Assembly: GCA_023105745.1 (NCBI GenBank)
Contig: JALGQZ010000014.1
Span: 3,257,888-3,321,887, forward strand
Direction of reading: 5' to 3'
Length of the DNA stretch: 64,000 nt
DNA from: Austropuccinia psidii
Taxonomy: Eukaryota > Basidiomycota > Pucciniomycetes > Pucciniales > Sphaerophragmiaceae
Of this stretch, positions 9,101 to 20,144 are shown piece by piece. Every line of letters starts with the position of its first letter. Positions within the stretch are counted from its first letter, which is position 1. A model generated the notes under the pieces. It saw only the letters and a list, made by a program, of their open reading frames with translations. It did no database searches and was not told the origin of the DNA. The translations under genes were made by a program, and so were the position numbers.

Positions 9101-10860
9101 TCAGAAGCAATCCAGCTTATGACCCTGAAGTTGCTGCAAAAATTCCTATCCATTTTATGGAAATAAATAGGAAGAAGAACTTCAGATTCTCTGAATGGGC
9201 ACCAGGGAGTGGTACCCTTGACAGTGGAAACACTGATTCAGAAGGGACAGAAACCCCCATACTGGGAATAAGTTCCTCAGAACTGCACAATGAATTTTTC
9301 AATGCAGTTCTGAAATCATATGCTAAACACAAACAGTGTAGCATACTACTCCAACTCCTTCAACAAAAATACAGGAGCCCAGAACTGGAAACCCAGCTGG
9401 AGGAACCCTGGTTGAGGGCCTATAAGGACAATAAATTCTTCCTTATAGATGGCCTGATTTATCACAGAGAAAAGCACACCAGTGCACTCACAGTGATAGA
9501 CAGAGACCACATCTCTTTAATCCTGCAGGAATGCCATGACTGCCCCTACATGGGACACATGAGTGAGGACAGGACTAAAGAGAGGGTAGCAAGCACAGCT
9601 TGGTGGCCCAAGTGGGAGCAAGAGTTGAGTGAATACATCAACACTTGTGAAAGATGCCAAAAGGCAAATAGAAAACATGGGAAGAAATATGGGTTGCTTC
9701 AACACATAGAAGAACCCAAACACCCATGGGAAACCATCAACATGGACTGGGTCACAGGACTTGTCCCAGGAGGCAAAGAAAACTACAATGCCTGCTTAAT
9801 CATAGTTGATAGGTTCAGGAAGAGCATGAGATGTCTACCATGCCATAAAGAGGACACAGCCATGGACACTGCTCTGTTATTTTGGAATAACATGGTATCC
9901 ACCTGTGGAGTCCCTAAGATCATAATTAGTGACAGGGACCCAAAATTCACATCTGAATTTTGGACCAATTTATATGACATGCTTGGCACCAAGCTTGCTT
10001 TTTCCACAGCTTACCATCCACAAACAGATGGCCTAGCTGAGAGGATGATCCAAACAATGGAGGAAATCCTCAGGAGGTTCTGTGCCTATGGCATGGAATA
10101 CAAGGACCATGAGGGATACACCCATGATTGGGTCACCCTCTTACCAGCAGTCCAACTGGCTTATAATACAAGCCAGCACTCTACCACAGGAAAAACACCT
10201 GCACTGGTAGAGAAAGGGTGGAATCCCCTGTTACCTGTGGATCACTTGAAGAAAAATCTTCTGACCATCCACCCCACAGCCAAAGACTTCCATGATATGT
10301 GGAAGAAAGCCTGTGATACTTCTGCCAAATGCATAGCTGAGGCCAAAGAGTATAACAAGCAGAGGTGGGACAAATCACATATGGAACCTGACTTCAAGGA
10401 AGGGGACCAGGTGTTAGTGTCTACACTGAACTTTAACAATCTCAAAGGACCCAAGAACATGAGAGACTCATTTGTAGGGCCCTTCACTATCATTGAGTTG
10501 ATAGGGAAGAATGCAGTAGAAGTCAAGCTCACTGAGGAGTTTTCTAGGAAACACCCAGTCTTTCCAGTAAGCCTGGTCAAACCATACTTCCAAACAGAGG
10601 AGGATAAATTCCCCTCCAGGAAGAAAAACATCACTCCACCAGAAATAGTGGAAGTAGAAGACTCTCCTGGACCTGTGAGTAAAATCATCAGGGCCAGAAA
10701 AATCAGACTTAATGGGAAGGATCAGAGACAATATCTAGTCAGATTCAAGAACCAGACAGCTGACAAAGACAAATGGTTGGCAGAGGATGCCATACCAGAT
10801 GGAAACCTTCATCTAAGGAGATTCAGAGCCTCTAGGAGGACTGAACAGTCTCATCCATGA
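6109..10860 (+). CDS. gag-pol: Ty3/gypsy chromovirus Gag-Pol polyprotein, intact frame, 5'-truncated gag (1583 residues)
   Basis: Domains in order: C-terminal half of Gag (residues ~60-220); zinc knuckle [14 protein letters not shown] (253-266); aspartic protease with IIDSGAHCS (catalytic Asp384); reverse transcriptase with [12 protein letters not shown] and YIDD (723-726); RNase H with YIDAACSQG (Asp872), a downstream ETEF-like Glu segment and YTDC; integrase with an H-H-C-C zinc region (~1142-1185) and a D,D35E triad (Asp1213, Asp1275, Glu1311); C-terminal chromodomain-like tail (~1524-1577). The first ~50 residues lack the long Gag N-terminus expected of the family, and no 5' LTR precedes it, so the listed ATG is probably internal to an ancestral gag. 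No stop interrupts the frame, yet the element cannot be complete without its left end. The whole ORF contains no CG dinucleotide, so every Arg codon is AGA or AGG. Confidence 0.9.
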   Translation: MGYYELEPGEKNGMEYHTMLLNKARSPSQYQDGDGMSYSEKEALKQLSEASNWPKFSGSGEYDHMELIDYINGLFIDVPSIPDYWITARLNTVFKGHASIWYTEMKEIHGRRNWPWWKSQIIQKYSNGTWIWQKTMSFENDKYSVDKDPYEWCLRQSKRLKAIDPQMNIQMRNHKLLTQLPGELEHAVKCRCNQNCTLDDIANTLQDIRKRTNIGKFTPYRSSSFKEKQPFRVEFKDKPRERVEEVAKKKNSCHNCGSTDHYANNCPKAKKKVYAIEKVPEEEPPTEDSESDSMGDAIREPSDDDQDPREEFLVEYQEETPLEIQDIQLEAGMPQDTANKNLCKHTQDAQTFLVTPTKGMAYIHGTATKMTVCIDNAQHPLIIDSGAHCSIVARNSLDNHFPNWENQLLPTKARNFKSASGKMTSIGTIIKEIIIPHRKGNIRLNPEFVVLEDAHIQGFLLGTDYQRMYGIDIYNSKNRHITIGTNKEKKFSLDIYHISSQDPLEELLKEFREGQFSTTLTSKQKLSLLKMLRKNRPAFAIGEEPLGKIKGHDIELYLDVERPYPPMLRRPPYPASLETRKEIEKHINVLLDMDVIRKIGHNEVVEITTPVLITWHDGKSRLCGDFRALNNYTKADRYPIPRIPHALDKLAKAKYITKMDCMKGFHQNGVKPNSMKLLRIICHMGIYEYTRMPFGIKNAPAHFQRMMDTIFQEEIMEGWMVVYIDDIIIYSEAWEDHVQYIDRVLSKCIPINLKISLKKCNFGQQELLALGHKVSGLSLAIDQNKVAAVLQKPVPKNIKEMQSFLGFASYYRNHIKNFAHITSSLYKLCSKDVVFEITKERRDAYERIKYELTNAPVLILPDFELPFKLYIDAACSQGLGAALHQRQIVDGEPREGVICYISRQLKDSEARYGATQTEFLCLVWALEKLHYYLEGAVFEVYTDCTALKSLLNMKTTNRHMLRWQIAIQEYRGNMTIIYKEGKSHTNADGLSRWPLDNVRSNPAYDPEVAAKIPIHFMEINRKKNFRFSEWAPGSGTLDSGNTDSEGTETPILGISSSELHNEFFNAVLKSYAKHKQCSILLQLLQQKYRSPELETQLEEPWLRAYKDNKFFLIDGLIYHREKHTSALTVIDRDHISLILQECHDCPYMGHMSEDRTKERVASTAWWPKWEQELSEYINTCERCQKANRKHGKKYGLLQHIEEPKHPWETINMDWVTGLVPGGKENYNACLIIVDRFRKSMRCLPCHKEDTAMDTALLFWNNMVSTCGVPKIIISDRDPKFTSEFWTNLYDMLGTKLAFSTAYHPQTDGLAERMIQTMEEILRRFCAYGMEYKDHEGYTHDWVTLLPAVQLAYNTSQHSTTGKTPALVEKGWNPLLPVDHLKKNLLTIHPTAKDFHDMWKKACDTSAKCIAEAKEYNKQRWDKSHMEPDFKEGDQVLVSTLNFNNLKGPKNMRDSFVGPFTIIELIGKNAVEVKLTEEFSRKHPVFPVSLVKPYFQTEEDKFPSRKKNITPPEIVEVEDSPGPVSKIIRARKIRLNGKDQRQYLVRFKNQTADKDKWLAEDAIPDGNLHLRRFRASRRTEQSHP

Positions 10861-10870
10861 TGAGCCTTTT

Positions 10871-10884
10871 TTAGAGGGAGGGTA
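10871..10884 (+). promoter_or_regulatory. Polypurine tract of element 2
   Basis: The purine-rich run TTAGAGGGAGGGTA lies immediately before the LTR start TGTCAGCC and just after the gag-pol stop. This is the expected place and composition for the plus-strand primer of reverse transcription. Confidence 0.7.
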
Positions 10885-12308
10885 TGTCAGCCTGTGACTC
10901 AAAACCGGAGCACAAGCATGACAGCCAAAATACCATAAACCAATGGTATAGCCAAAATACCACCAAAACATGGAACTGAGCCAAATCAGCTCAAAAGGTA
11001 TCAAAAGAAAGAGGAAACTCGCCTCTTTCTGAAAATATAAGTCCCATCACCATAGGACAAGAAATAACAAAGTTATTGCTGAGCATAAACCTTAATTTTC
11101 ACCTCTCATCTAAAATCTAGAAGGAGAGGCTTAACCCCATCAAATGGGTATTCAAAATGGAGCTCTAAGCCAGGGCTATCTAATGGTGCTAGCCAAACTG
11201 AGCTAGCACCAGTATTACTTGAGTTATGGTCAAATTCAGACCAAATAAGGGTGAACAAAACATTCACCTTTCATCTAACTTTTACAGTTTTAGTGTGAGA
11301 TACCTAAAGTGGGGTATTTTTGGAAAGGGCACAATCAGAGCTATCTGATGGTGCCATCCATTTCCTCATAGTTCAACTAAAACAGAAGTTATTGGCCAAA
11401 CAAGCTTAATACAGCTTTTGCCCAGACCACGCCAATGTACAAAAATACTTGTACATAGGATAACTTTGTCATATTTAATGATAACCATTTCACGTTTGGT
11501 ACCATTGTGTAGAGCTCATACATAGCTATTCAATGAACCAGCTTTGAGCTTGATATCTCAAAAACTGACAGAGTTATGACCATTTTAAGGTCAAATTCCC
11601 ACCTGCTGTCAGATACAGCCTTACCATGGGATAATATCCCATAACCATGAATATGAGGTGTCAAATAGATGAAGAAGCATGTTTTTACTTCAATACCTCA
11701 TATGTCAGTCAATACTGGGGTCCCATACAGTTTCTGTACAGCATTCTACGCGTCATACACGTCAGAATCAGGCTGTGAGGTCCCCAGATGAAACTTTTCA
11801 CCCTGTATTGGTGAAAACCGCCCAGATGTGGTTTTAAAACCACATCTGAGCCCAATACAGGGTATACAGGTTGTTTTCAAACCACAAGCCTGTCATAGAG
11901 ATTGAAAAATCTTCACTTCCTCTACGTGGAAAGGTCTAGCAGCCTTTCCACCTCAATTTCAGGATAAAAGGAGGGCTTTTCACAGCCAAAAGCCTTTCCT
12001 CATCCTGCTCTTGAATACCCTACGTAGTAAACTGTCAAAAACAGTTTTACTATTGGGTAATAAACAGGTATACTCTTAATTTAAAAGTATTGTAGTCTTT
12101 ATTATTGTAACCCAACAGGTAATGCTGCACCCAGGGCTTTCAACAGCGCTCACCACCACTATATTTCTTATAGTAAAGCCCCTTTTATTATTAAATTAAC
12201 CCATCCTTAACCCTTATAGAACTATTTTAAACTATTTTCCACGTGTCACAGTCATAGTTTTAGTTGTAAATAGCTTTATTTCCACTTCAACATAGACTCA
12301 TCCTGACA
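10885..12308 (+). repeat. 3' LTR of element 2 (about 1.42 kb)
   Basis: Starts TGTCA directly after the polypurine tract and is taken to end at TGACA (12304-12308), giving a 5-bp terminal inverted repeat TGTCA/TGACA. An alternative end at the TGTCACA near 12250 is less well supported. A TATA-like GGATAAAAGG occurs at 11962-11971. Unlike the adjacent ORF, the LTR keeps twelve CpGs, several clustered around 11745-11770. The matching 5' LTR is absent, so the element is truncated on the left. Confidence 0.7.
11801..11862. repeat. 62-bp palindromic structure inside LTR
   Basis: A perfect 26-bp palindrome lies at 11823-11848; its half-site is CAGATGTGGTTTT. It is flanked by an 11-bp inverted pair, CCCTGTATTGG at 11801-11811 and CCAATACAGGG at 11852-11862. 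Together they could form a cruciform in DNA or a two-part stem in RNA. It sits about 100-160 bp upstream of the TATA-like sequence of the LTR. Confidence 0.85.
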
Positions 12309-15300
12309 CATAGCTTCTATTCCTGTTTTCAGACCTTAATCACTTGCAACAAGCAACAGTGGAGATATACCAGTCTCAGTAAAAGAACTGTTTTATGGCA
12401 GCAAGGCAGAAGGAGTGGGAACTTCTTCCAAGTCTTTGGATAGGCACAATGAACTCTTATCTTCAAGTGAAGAATTTCATGGGCCCAGAACAGACTCAAG
12501 ACCTTCTGAAGGGTTGGACACCCATGTCTTGCAAAGGACAAGTCCAAAATATAAAAGCTTGTTTGAAAAACCAAATTATTTTGTCAGAGGACCAGAAGAA
12601 AGAATTAGCCCAAATGCAGGACAACAGCCCAGTGGAAACTCCTCAAGCCTCAAAAAGTTTAAAACAAGTACAAGAAAGCCCCAAAGAGCAATCATAAGGG
12701 CAAGAAAAAGGAAAAGTCCAAGTGGAACAAGCCTTACTCACAGAATTATGGAATTCCAAAGAAAGAAAAGATGGAAATGGACAATGTGTTCAATATGGAA
12801 AGAACTCTGATGGAATTCGAAAACAAGAAGGAGGAAATATTTAATCAATCCTTTTCAAAGAAATAGACCTTGTAAAGCTTTTATGTAATGTAGAAGCTTT
12901 TAATAAAGAAATTTTAGCAAACTTCAATACGTTTGAGCATATCCAACAAAAGTTGGGTAGAGAGATTTTACAAGTGAAAGATTCACAAAAGACCATCATT
13001 GGTCTAGAAGATGTGAATAAAGACAATATTTTGTCTTTGAAACATATTTGTGAGAGGATTGAGTCCAAAGTCACTTTACTTAATTCACCAGATGATAATT
13101 CAATTTCTTTTATTACTAAACAATTAAAAGATTTAAGAATAAAATTTCAAAAATTGGAAAATTCAACTGGCCACAATGCAGCTCTTTCCCAAGAACAATT
13201 GGAAAAACCTCATAAAGCAAGGCTTTCATTGAAAGAAGATATTAAATCAAGTATTAACAAAATATCAGTAAAAAATTAGTTGCCAAGACAGCCCACACCA
13301 ATTATTGACAGAAATGTGTTGAACTTGAATAATTACTTGAATAATACAATTTCAAGAAATTCAGAAGTGGATTCTGCCTGTAATTTTAAGGACATTCCCT
13401 AATTAGAGAAATTTCCAGGCTTTGGTGGTGAAGGAGAATACAATCATATGGAATTTATGGAAACAATTAATATGTTCAAAGAAGACTTTAACATACCAGA
13501 TTGATACATAAGTGCCAGATTACAATCATTATTTACCAAATCAGAAAAGAAATTGTATTGTAAAATGAGGCAAGACCATGGTAAACATTCCTGGCCCTGG
13601 TGAAAAGAACAAATTATTTCCAAATGGGAAAATGATTCCTGGAGATTTAAAATAGAAAATTCTTTTGAAGAAGCCATTTTTTAATATTGAGAGGGACAGG
13701 CCCATGCTCTGTTTTCTTAAACAGAAGGACAGATTAACTGCCCTTCATCATGATATGTCTGAAATAATGGTACATAAAATTATATTAAGAAAGTTTGGTG
13801 GTGACCCTGAGAATGCTATAAGAAGCAGATGTATTAAGCCTTGCTCTACATAATATTATATTAATGCCATGGAAGAAATCACTACCAGAACAAAAATTGG
13901 TAGAAAGTGGTATAAACCCCCAATATACAAAACAACTAGTGGGAAACTAATTTCAAGACCAAATAAGCCAAAAGACAGAGCTACTTTGAAATGTCATAAA
14001 TGTGTAATTACATCTAATTTAGCTAATACTTGTCCAAAATAGACAAGAATCCATGAGATAGAAATTAAAAAAGCTCAGGAAACAAAAGAAACAGCTGATG
14101 TATCTTTACATGAAAGTGATCCTGATCCTTCTGAAGAAGAAGAATTTTCAGATAAACTTAGTATAGAAAACATCAATGTATCATTTGAAGTCACAGAAGT
14201 GCATACTCACTTACCACAGTACAGTTATGAATGTATGGATCTCATACATGTGCAGGATTCCAAAATGCAGAAAACCAAGCCTGCCAGAGGAAAAGGTTAT
14301 ACAGCTGGATCATCTTGTATCACTAATATTGTGATAAACAACAAAGAAGCCAAGATACATCTTGACTCAGGTTCTTTCTGCAATTTTTTTTGAAATTATT
14401 ATCTTGACATAATCTATACCAATTGGCAGGAACAATTTATGCCAATTGAAGGTATAAAATTTAGCAGTGCTAGTCAAAATACGCACCCTTTGGGCATTCT
14501 TGAGGCAGGAATGATATTTCTTCACACTGGAGGAAGTAACAGACTGAAAGTTGAATTTTTTGTTATTAATAATTGCACTTCACAAAGCCTTATACATGGG
14601 AATGATTATCACAAACTTTTTGGTATTGATATTAATAATCATAAGGACAGATATTTCACTATAGGGGAAAATAAAAGGCAAACATTTTCTTTTCCTCCAG
14701 AAAAAAGGGAAATAACTGTCATTAGAAAAGTAAGAAATGTTTATAAGGAAATATTTGTGACATATAAATTGATTTAAGCACAAATTAGTCCTGAACTAAC
14801 ATTAGAAATGAAGGAAGACCTTATTGAAAGGTTATTTCAATATAGAGAAGCCTTTGCTTCTGATAATGAACCACTTGGATATATTAAAGGCCATGAAGTG
14901 GACATTATTCTTAATGTTAAAATACCTTACCCTCCACAATTAAGAAGACAAGCTTACCCAGCTAGCCACAGGGCTAGAGAATAATTGTAAGCTCATATTA
15001 ATAAGGTGATGAAACTGGGAGTTCTTGGAAAATTTGGGCATAATGAGGAAGTGGAAGTCACAACCCCTGTAATCATTAATTGGAATAACCATCAATCAAG
15101 GATGGTTTATAATTTTAAAGCATTAAATACCTATACTATTCCAGACATGTATCCGATTCCTAGAATCAATTAGACTTTGACTCAATTATCCAAAGAAAAA
15201 TTTACCACTTCCATGGATGCCTTTAGAGGCTTCCATCACAATTTTTTGACATCTCATGCTAGGAAATTATTGAGAATAATTTCTCATTGAGGTATTTATT

Positions 15301-17983
15301 AATACTTGAGGATTCCTTCTGTTATTGAAAATGCACCCTCTCATTATCAAAGAATTATTAATACCATTTTCCCACATTAATTCTCAGAGGGATGGTTAAT
15401 AATTTATATTTATGACATTATTATTTGTTCAGAAACCTGGAAATTGCCTTCAGAGAGACTTTCATTATTAATTAAGAAATTTTTTCAAGTGAACATGAAA
15501 ATATCTTTTAAGAAATGTAATTTTGGGTTTCATGAGTTAAACGCTCTAGGAAATGTAGCTTCAGGAATGAGCCTTGGTGTTTATAAAAATGAAGTGGCTG
15601 CAGTATTACTGAAGCTAACTCCCCAGAACAAGAAAGAAATGATTTCTTGCTTAGTATTTTCCAGTTACTACAGGAAAAACCTTAAAGATTTTTCAATCCA
15701 TGAAAGATAATTGTAGAGGATTTGTAATCAACAAACTGTCTTTAAAATGACATAAGAGAGGATTTAAGAATATGATAAGATCAAATATGCCTTAAAAATG
15801 CACCATTACGATTAATTCCGGACTGGAAAATTCCTTTCAAGCTGTATATTGATGCAGGTGGTGAAGGTCTAGGTGGAGCACTTCATCAAGTTCAGATTGT
15901 CAATGACAAGCCTTATGAAGGTCCACTCAAGTAAAACTAAAACCACAGAGGCTAGATATGGAGGAATTCATATGGAGCTCCTTTGCCTTGTTTGGGCTCT
16001 GGAAGAACTTCAATATTATCTTGATGGTATTTTATTTGAAGTAATTACTGACTGTGATGCAGTGAAATCACTTCTTTAAATGAAGACTCCAAACAGACAC
16101 ATGTTAAGATTGCAAATTGCTATCCAAGAGTATAAAGGCAATATGACCATAGTGCATAAAGCAGGAAATATTCACAATAACTCTGATGGCTTGAGTAAAT
16201 GGGAATTACCCAATAAACCTTATAATCCTGCTTATGTTCCTACAAATGCTTAACTCCAAACTCCGATTGAAGGGATTAGCATCACAGATGTAGGAACAGA
16301 ATTCTTTGAAGAAGTTAGAGAAAGCTATAAGCAAGAATAAGAATTCCATATTATTACTTCTATGCTTGACAAATATCTTAAAGATGCAGCTTTAGCTAAT
16401 TCTTTACATGATATTTGGGAAACATCTTGGTATAATTTAGCATTCCATTTATTTGATGGTATCTTATATTATATGTCTAAACACACATGTATAATGGTCT
16501 TATGTATTAGAATGTTAATTCACACAATATTACTAGAGTGCCATGACAAAATTTATTCTTGACATCTGTCTGAAGACAGAACAATGGAAAGAATTAAGAC
16601 ATGTGCTTGATGGCCATCTTGGAGAAAAGATGTCATTGAGTACTGTCACAGTTGTGACAGGTGTCAAAGGGCCAATAGAGCTACTGGTGAAATATTTTGC
16701 TTAATTATTCATATCCAAGAACCAAGTACCCCATGGGAAGTGGTTCATATGGGTTGGGTAGCTACCTTACCTCCTGGTGGTGAAAAAAGCTACAATGCAT
16801 GTCTTGTTATTATAGACAGATACAGAAAAACTCCAATCTTTTTACCATGTCATAAAGATTAAACAGCTATGGATACAGTTTTTTTAATTTGGGATAGAGT
16901 GGTACCTCATACTGGTCTCTCTAAAAATATCATTAGTGATAGAGACCAATGATTTACACCAGCCTTATGGACAAATTTACATAATATTTTGGGTACAAAA
17001 CTATCATTCTCACAGCCTACCATCCACAAAAATATGGATTAGCAGAAATAATGATTCAGACCCTTTAGGAAAGGATGAGAATATTTTGTGCTTATGGCCT
17101 GGATCTTAAATATTCTGTTGGCTTTAACCATTATTGGTGTACACTTATGCCAGAATTGAAGTTAGCCTAAAAGAATTCTATCCATTATTAAACAGGAAAA
17201 ACTCCTGAAATGTTGGAAAAGGAATGGAAGCCTAAACTTCCAGTTGATACTTTGAAGAAAGATTTGGTTTATATTCATCTGACTGCTTCAAGCCTTAAAC
17301 TATTGATTAATAACATGAGAAATCATGCAAATCAAAGTATGACTGATGCCTTTGAATATGCTAAACAAAAGTGGGATAAAAGTCACAAAACCCAAGAATT
17401 CAAGGTGGGGGACTTGATACTAGTTTTAACCTTGAACTTTAACAATATTAAAGGCCCAATTAAATTGAAAGATTCTTTTTCATAACTATTTATTATCAAA
17501 GCCCTTTGTAGGACACATGCAGTACAAGTAGAACTGTCAGGAGAATTGGAAAACAAACATCCAACTTTCCCTGTCAGTCTAGTGAAATATTACACTTCTA
17601 GTGATAAGGAATTATTTCCTTTGAGAAATGAAACACCCTTAGAAATACTTCCACTTGATCAAAGTGAAAATATAAAGGTGCTAAAATTCTTGAAAGAAAG
17701 AACACTTAGGGGAAAAAATGAAAGAGAATACTTAGTCAGGTACAGAAACCCATAACATGAAGATGAGTAAATTTCATAAATTAAAATACCTGATTCCAAA
17801 GGTTTCTCAGAATATTCAGACATGAGAGAAGACCAATCCCACAATAAAAAGTTTGAATTGTGTTCTTTACATACTTAAAAGTATAAGTAGGGAGTTTGGA
17901 CAGTGGATTATACCCCCCCCCTAATTAAACTGGGGGTATGCTACTAAGGAAACATTGTAGTACAACTTTTTTGGTGGTGGGAA
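12309..17983 (+). pseudogene. Decayed Ty3/gypsy chromovirus internal region (element 3), no 5' LTR
   Basis: Broken open frames in order match the element at 57.9-63.7 kb: gag capsid-like segments (~13430-13850), a degenerate zinc-knuckle region (~13990-14040), a protease remnant with LDSGSFCN (~14360), RT segments (~14900-15660) in which the YxDD region is damaged, RNase H (~15850-16080), integrase (~16540-17230) and a chromodomain-like tail (~17640-17755). Many TAA/TGA/TAG codons and several frameshifts are spread over the whole length, so no polyprotein can be made. The start coincides with the end of the element-2 LTR, implying insertion or deletion at 12308/12309. At least eight CpGs are present, unlike the intact relatives. 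A polypurine tract (TTTTTTGGTGGTGGGAA) at 17967-17983 precedes its 3' LTR. Confidence 0.85.
12395..12810 (+). pseudogene. Two overlapping open frames at the start of element 3 gag
   Basis: Open frames 12395-12697 (100 codons) and 12415-12810 (131 codons) overlap in different phases. The first carries a Trp-rich segment (WELLPSLW, then GWTPMS) related to the frame at 58113-58610 in element 4 (DWEMLPQ, GWNPLS). The second, Ser/Pro/Arg-rich, resembles the other frame of that element (57917-58753). Preservation of both phases in two diverged copies makes this more than chance overlap, but neither product has a known domain. Confidence 0.45.
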
Positions 17984-20144
17984 TGTGAGCCTGTGAGATA
18001 TGTATGACATGCCCATAAGGCCACAAATAACTTTATACACAGTTGATTTAGTCTTAAGCTAACTTATCAATTTAATTTTAAATAAAAATAACAAAAAATT
18101 AGTATAACTTTATTTTGGATAAACAAAGCTATAATTATTATGTCATTTTTGGATTCTACACCAAAAATAACCTAGGGCACACCCATAGGGTGTTATACCC
18201 AAAAATGCTTATTTCTTAAGTTGTTGGAAGATTTAAGAATCTAACAGTACTAGTGTAGCTTTTTTAACATTTTTTAAAATTGTTAAATTTAAGGTTAAAT
18301 AAGCTTAAATTTAAAGTTGCATAATGTTTATGCAAACTTAACAGAAATTTAGTTAAATTTAAGGTGTTGTGTATATTTACTGAATTGGCTAAGGATTTGC
18401 CATGCAGAATGTAAATCCTGTGTGAGCTCAATTTAAAAGCATTTAAGGCCATAGTATGGCTTTAAATAAATAAAAGGGAAAAATCCATGCAGAAAGGTGG
18501 ACAAAGGAAAAAGACCAAACAGAGCTGGGGTAGCCAACTTTTTGGATCTGCAAGGATTCAATTAAGGTTTTCCCCCTGTATTTCAAGATTTTCAACCTTA
18601 TTTAAACTTTAACATCATACTTTGCTCCAATTTTAAATTTTGACCTAGTTTTATCCCAATTTGGACTGGAATTTCAATATGCAAGCTTGAAATCAAGGTT
18701 TTACAAATCTCAAAGCTTAATAAACATTAAAAATCTTAAATAAGCTTAAAACTTTAAAGTTACAAGTATCAAAACCTTATCAAAAGTCAAGGTTGGGTGT
18801 GTGTTGCTATTTTATGTGAAAAAATAGCAATAACTTCAAAAATTCATTAAAAATCCAATTCTCAATGAATTTGTCTGAACATTTAAAACACCTTACAAAT
18901 CAATGTTATCTGTGTATACATTAAATTTTAAGTATCTTTCTTAAACAATTTTAATTGCTAATCAGCTTTGAAATTAACCATTTTAATTATTCTTAAAGAA
19001 AATTGGGATTTCTTTAAAAATTAATTCAAAAATCAGTTGACAACATTTTTGCTTGAAACTTTATTTTTAAGTTGTTCATGTGATTAAGTTTAATATGAAT
19101 AAACTTTGTTTGTATTCAAACTTGAAATAATTAATCCAAAAGGGGATTAAAGTTTCCTGGAATTAAGAAAACCACTGTTAACTTTAAATTTGAATTAAAA
19201 ATAAGTTAAATTAAGTTAAGAACCTTACTTTTAAGAATGGTTTTTCAGTTTTGACCTGAGAACGCCATCTATATTAATCATTAATCATTAGAGCTTCTCT
19301 GCAGGCATAAAAAGAGCCTACACATCACTGTTTTTGTACATCACAATTATCATTCCAATCAATTAGAAATTTTAAACAAGTAATATTTATTAATTATAAA
19401 ATCTTATTATTAAAGTAATTTCTTAAGTATTTTTTTCTTTATTAATCTTAATTTGAAAGAATTGAACTCATAGAAATCAGATTATTGTTGTAATAACCAA
19501 TAATATATTTTATTATATAAGATTATTGTCTTATATATCTTTTTTAAAATCTGCAAATTCCTCTCAAAAGCTCTTAAATCTTATTTTATCATGAAAAAGC
19601 TGTTTTCATCTTTTGAATTATTGATTTTTTGCATGTTTTTAACTTATAAAAATTATTTAACATATTAACTGCTGTTGTTTGACTTGTTGTATTAAATAAA
19701 TATTATAAGGAAGTTTTTGCTAAAGCTCTATATTTTTTTATCTATTATTGGTTTCTTCATATATAATTTCTCTATAAAAATTATATCTGAACAGTGTGTG
19801 TGATAATTTCTTTTTTAAATAATATCTATATTATTTATAAGTGGATAAATATTATTATTTTCCATGTGTAATTGTCTCATCCAGAGATTTAAAACTCTTA
19901 TTTCTATAATTGTCAATTACTATAACAATAATATAATAATTATATTTTAATTATTAAGAATTTTTTATTATTATCAAATTCTTTAATAATAATTATAATT
20001 TCTTTTTTTTAATATAATTATTTTGAGTAATTATATTAAATTTGTGGTTATAATATTTAATTATATTATACTTTCTACTGAGGAAAGTAATAGTACTCTT
20101 GATACTTGCTACTATTATCAAGAGTTTCATATACAAACCTTACA
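17984..20144 (+). repeat. 3' LTR of element 3, family B (about 2.16 kb)
   Basis: Begins TGTGAGCCTGTGAG right after the polypurine tract and ends CAAACCTTACA at 20144. Both ends are confirmed by comparison with the reverse-oriented solo copy at 32937-34997. A TATA-like CATAAAAAGAG lies at 19306-19316. The LTR is related at both edges to the LTR of element 4 (TGTGARCC start, CCTTACA end). Confidence 0.85.

Noticed and set aside
6109..10860. RIP-type repeat mutation as the cause of CpG absence
   Set aside because: Heavy C-to-T mutation would have created stops, but the frame is fully open; the depletion must predate or accompany selection on the coding sequence.
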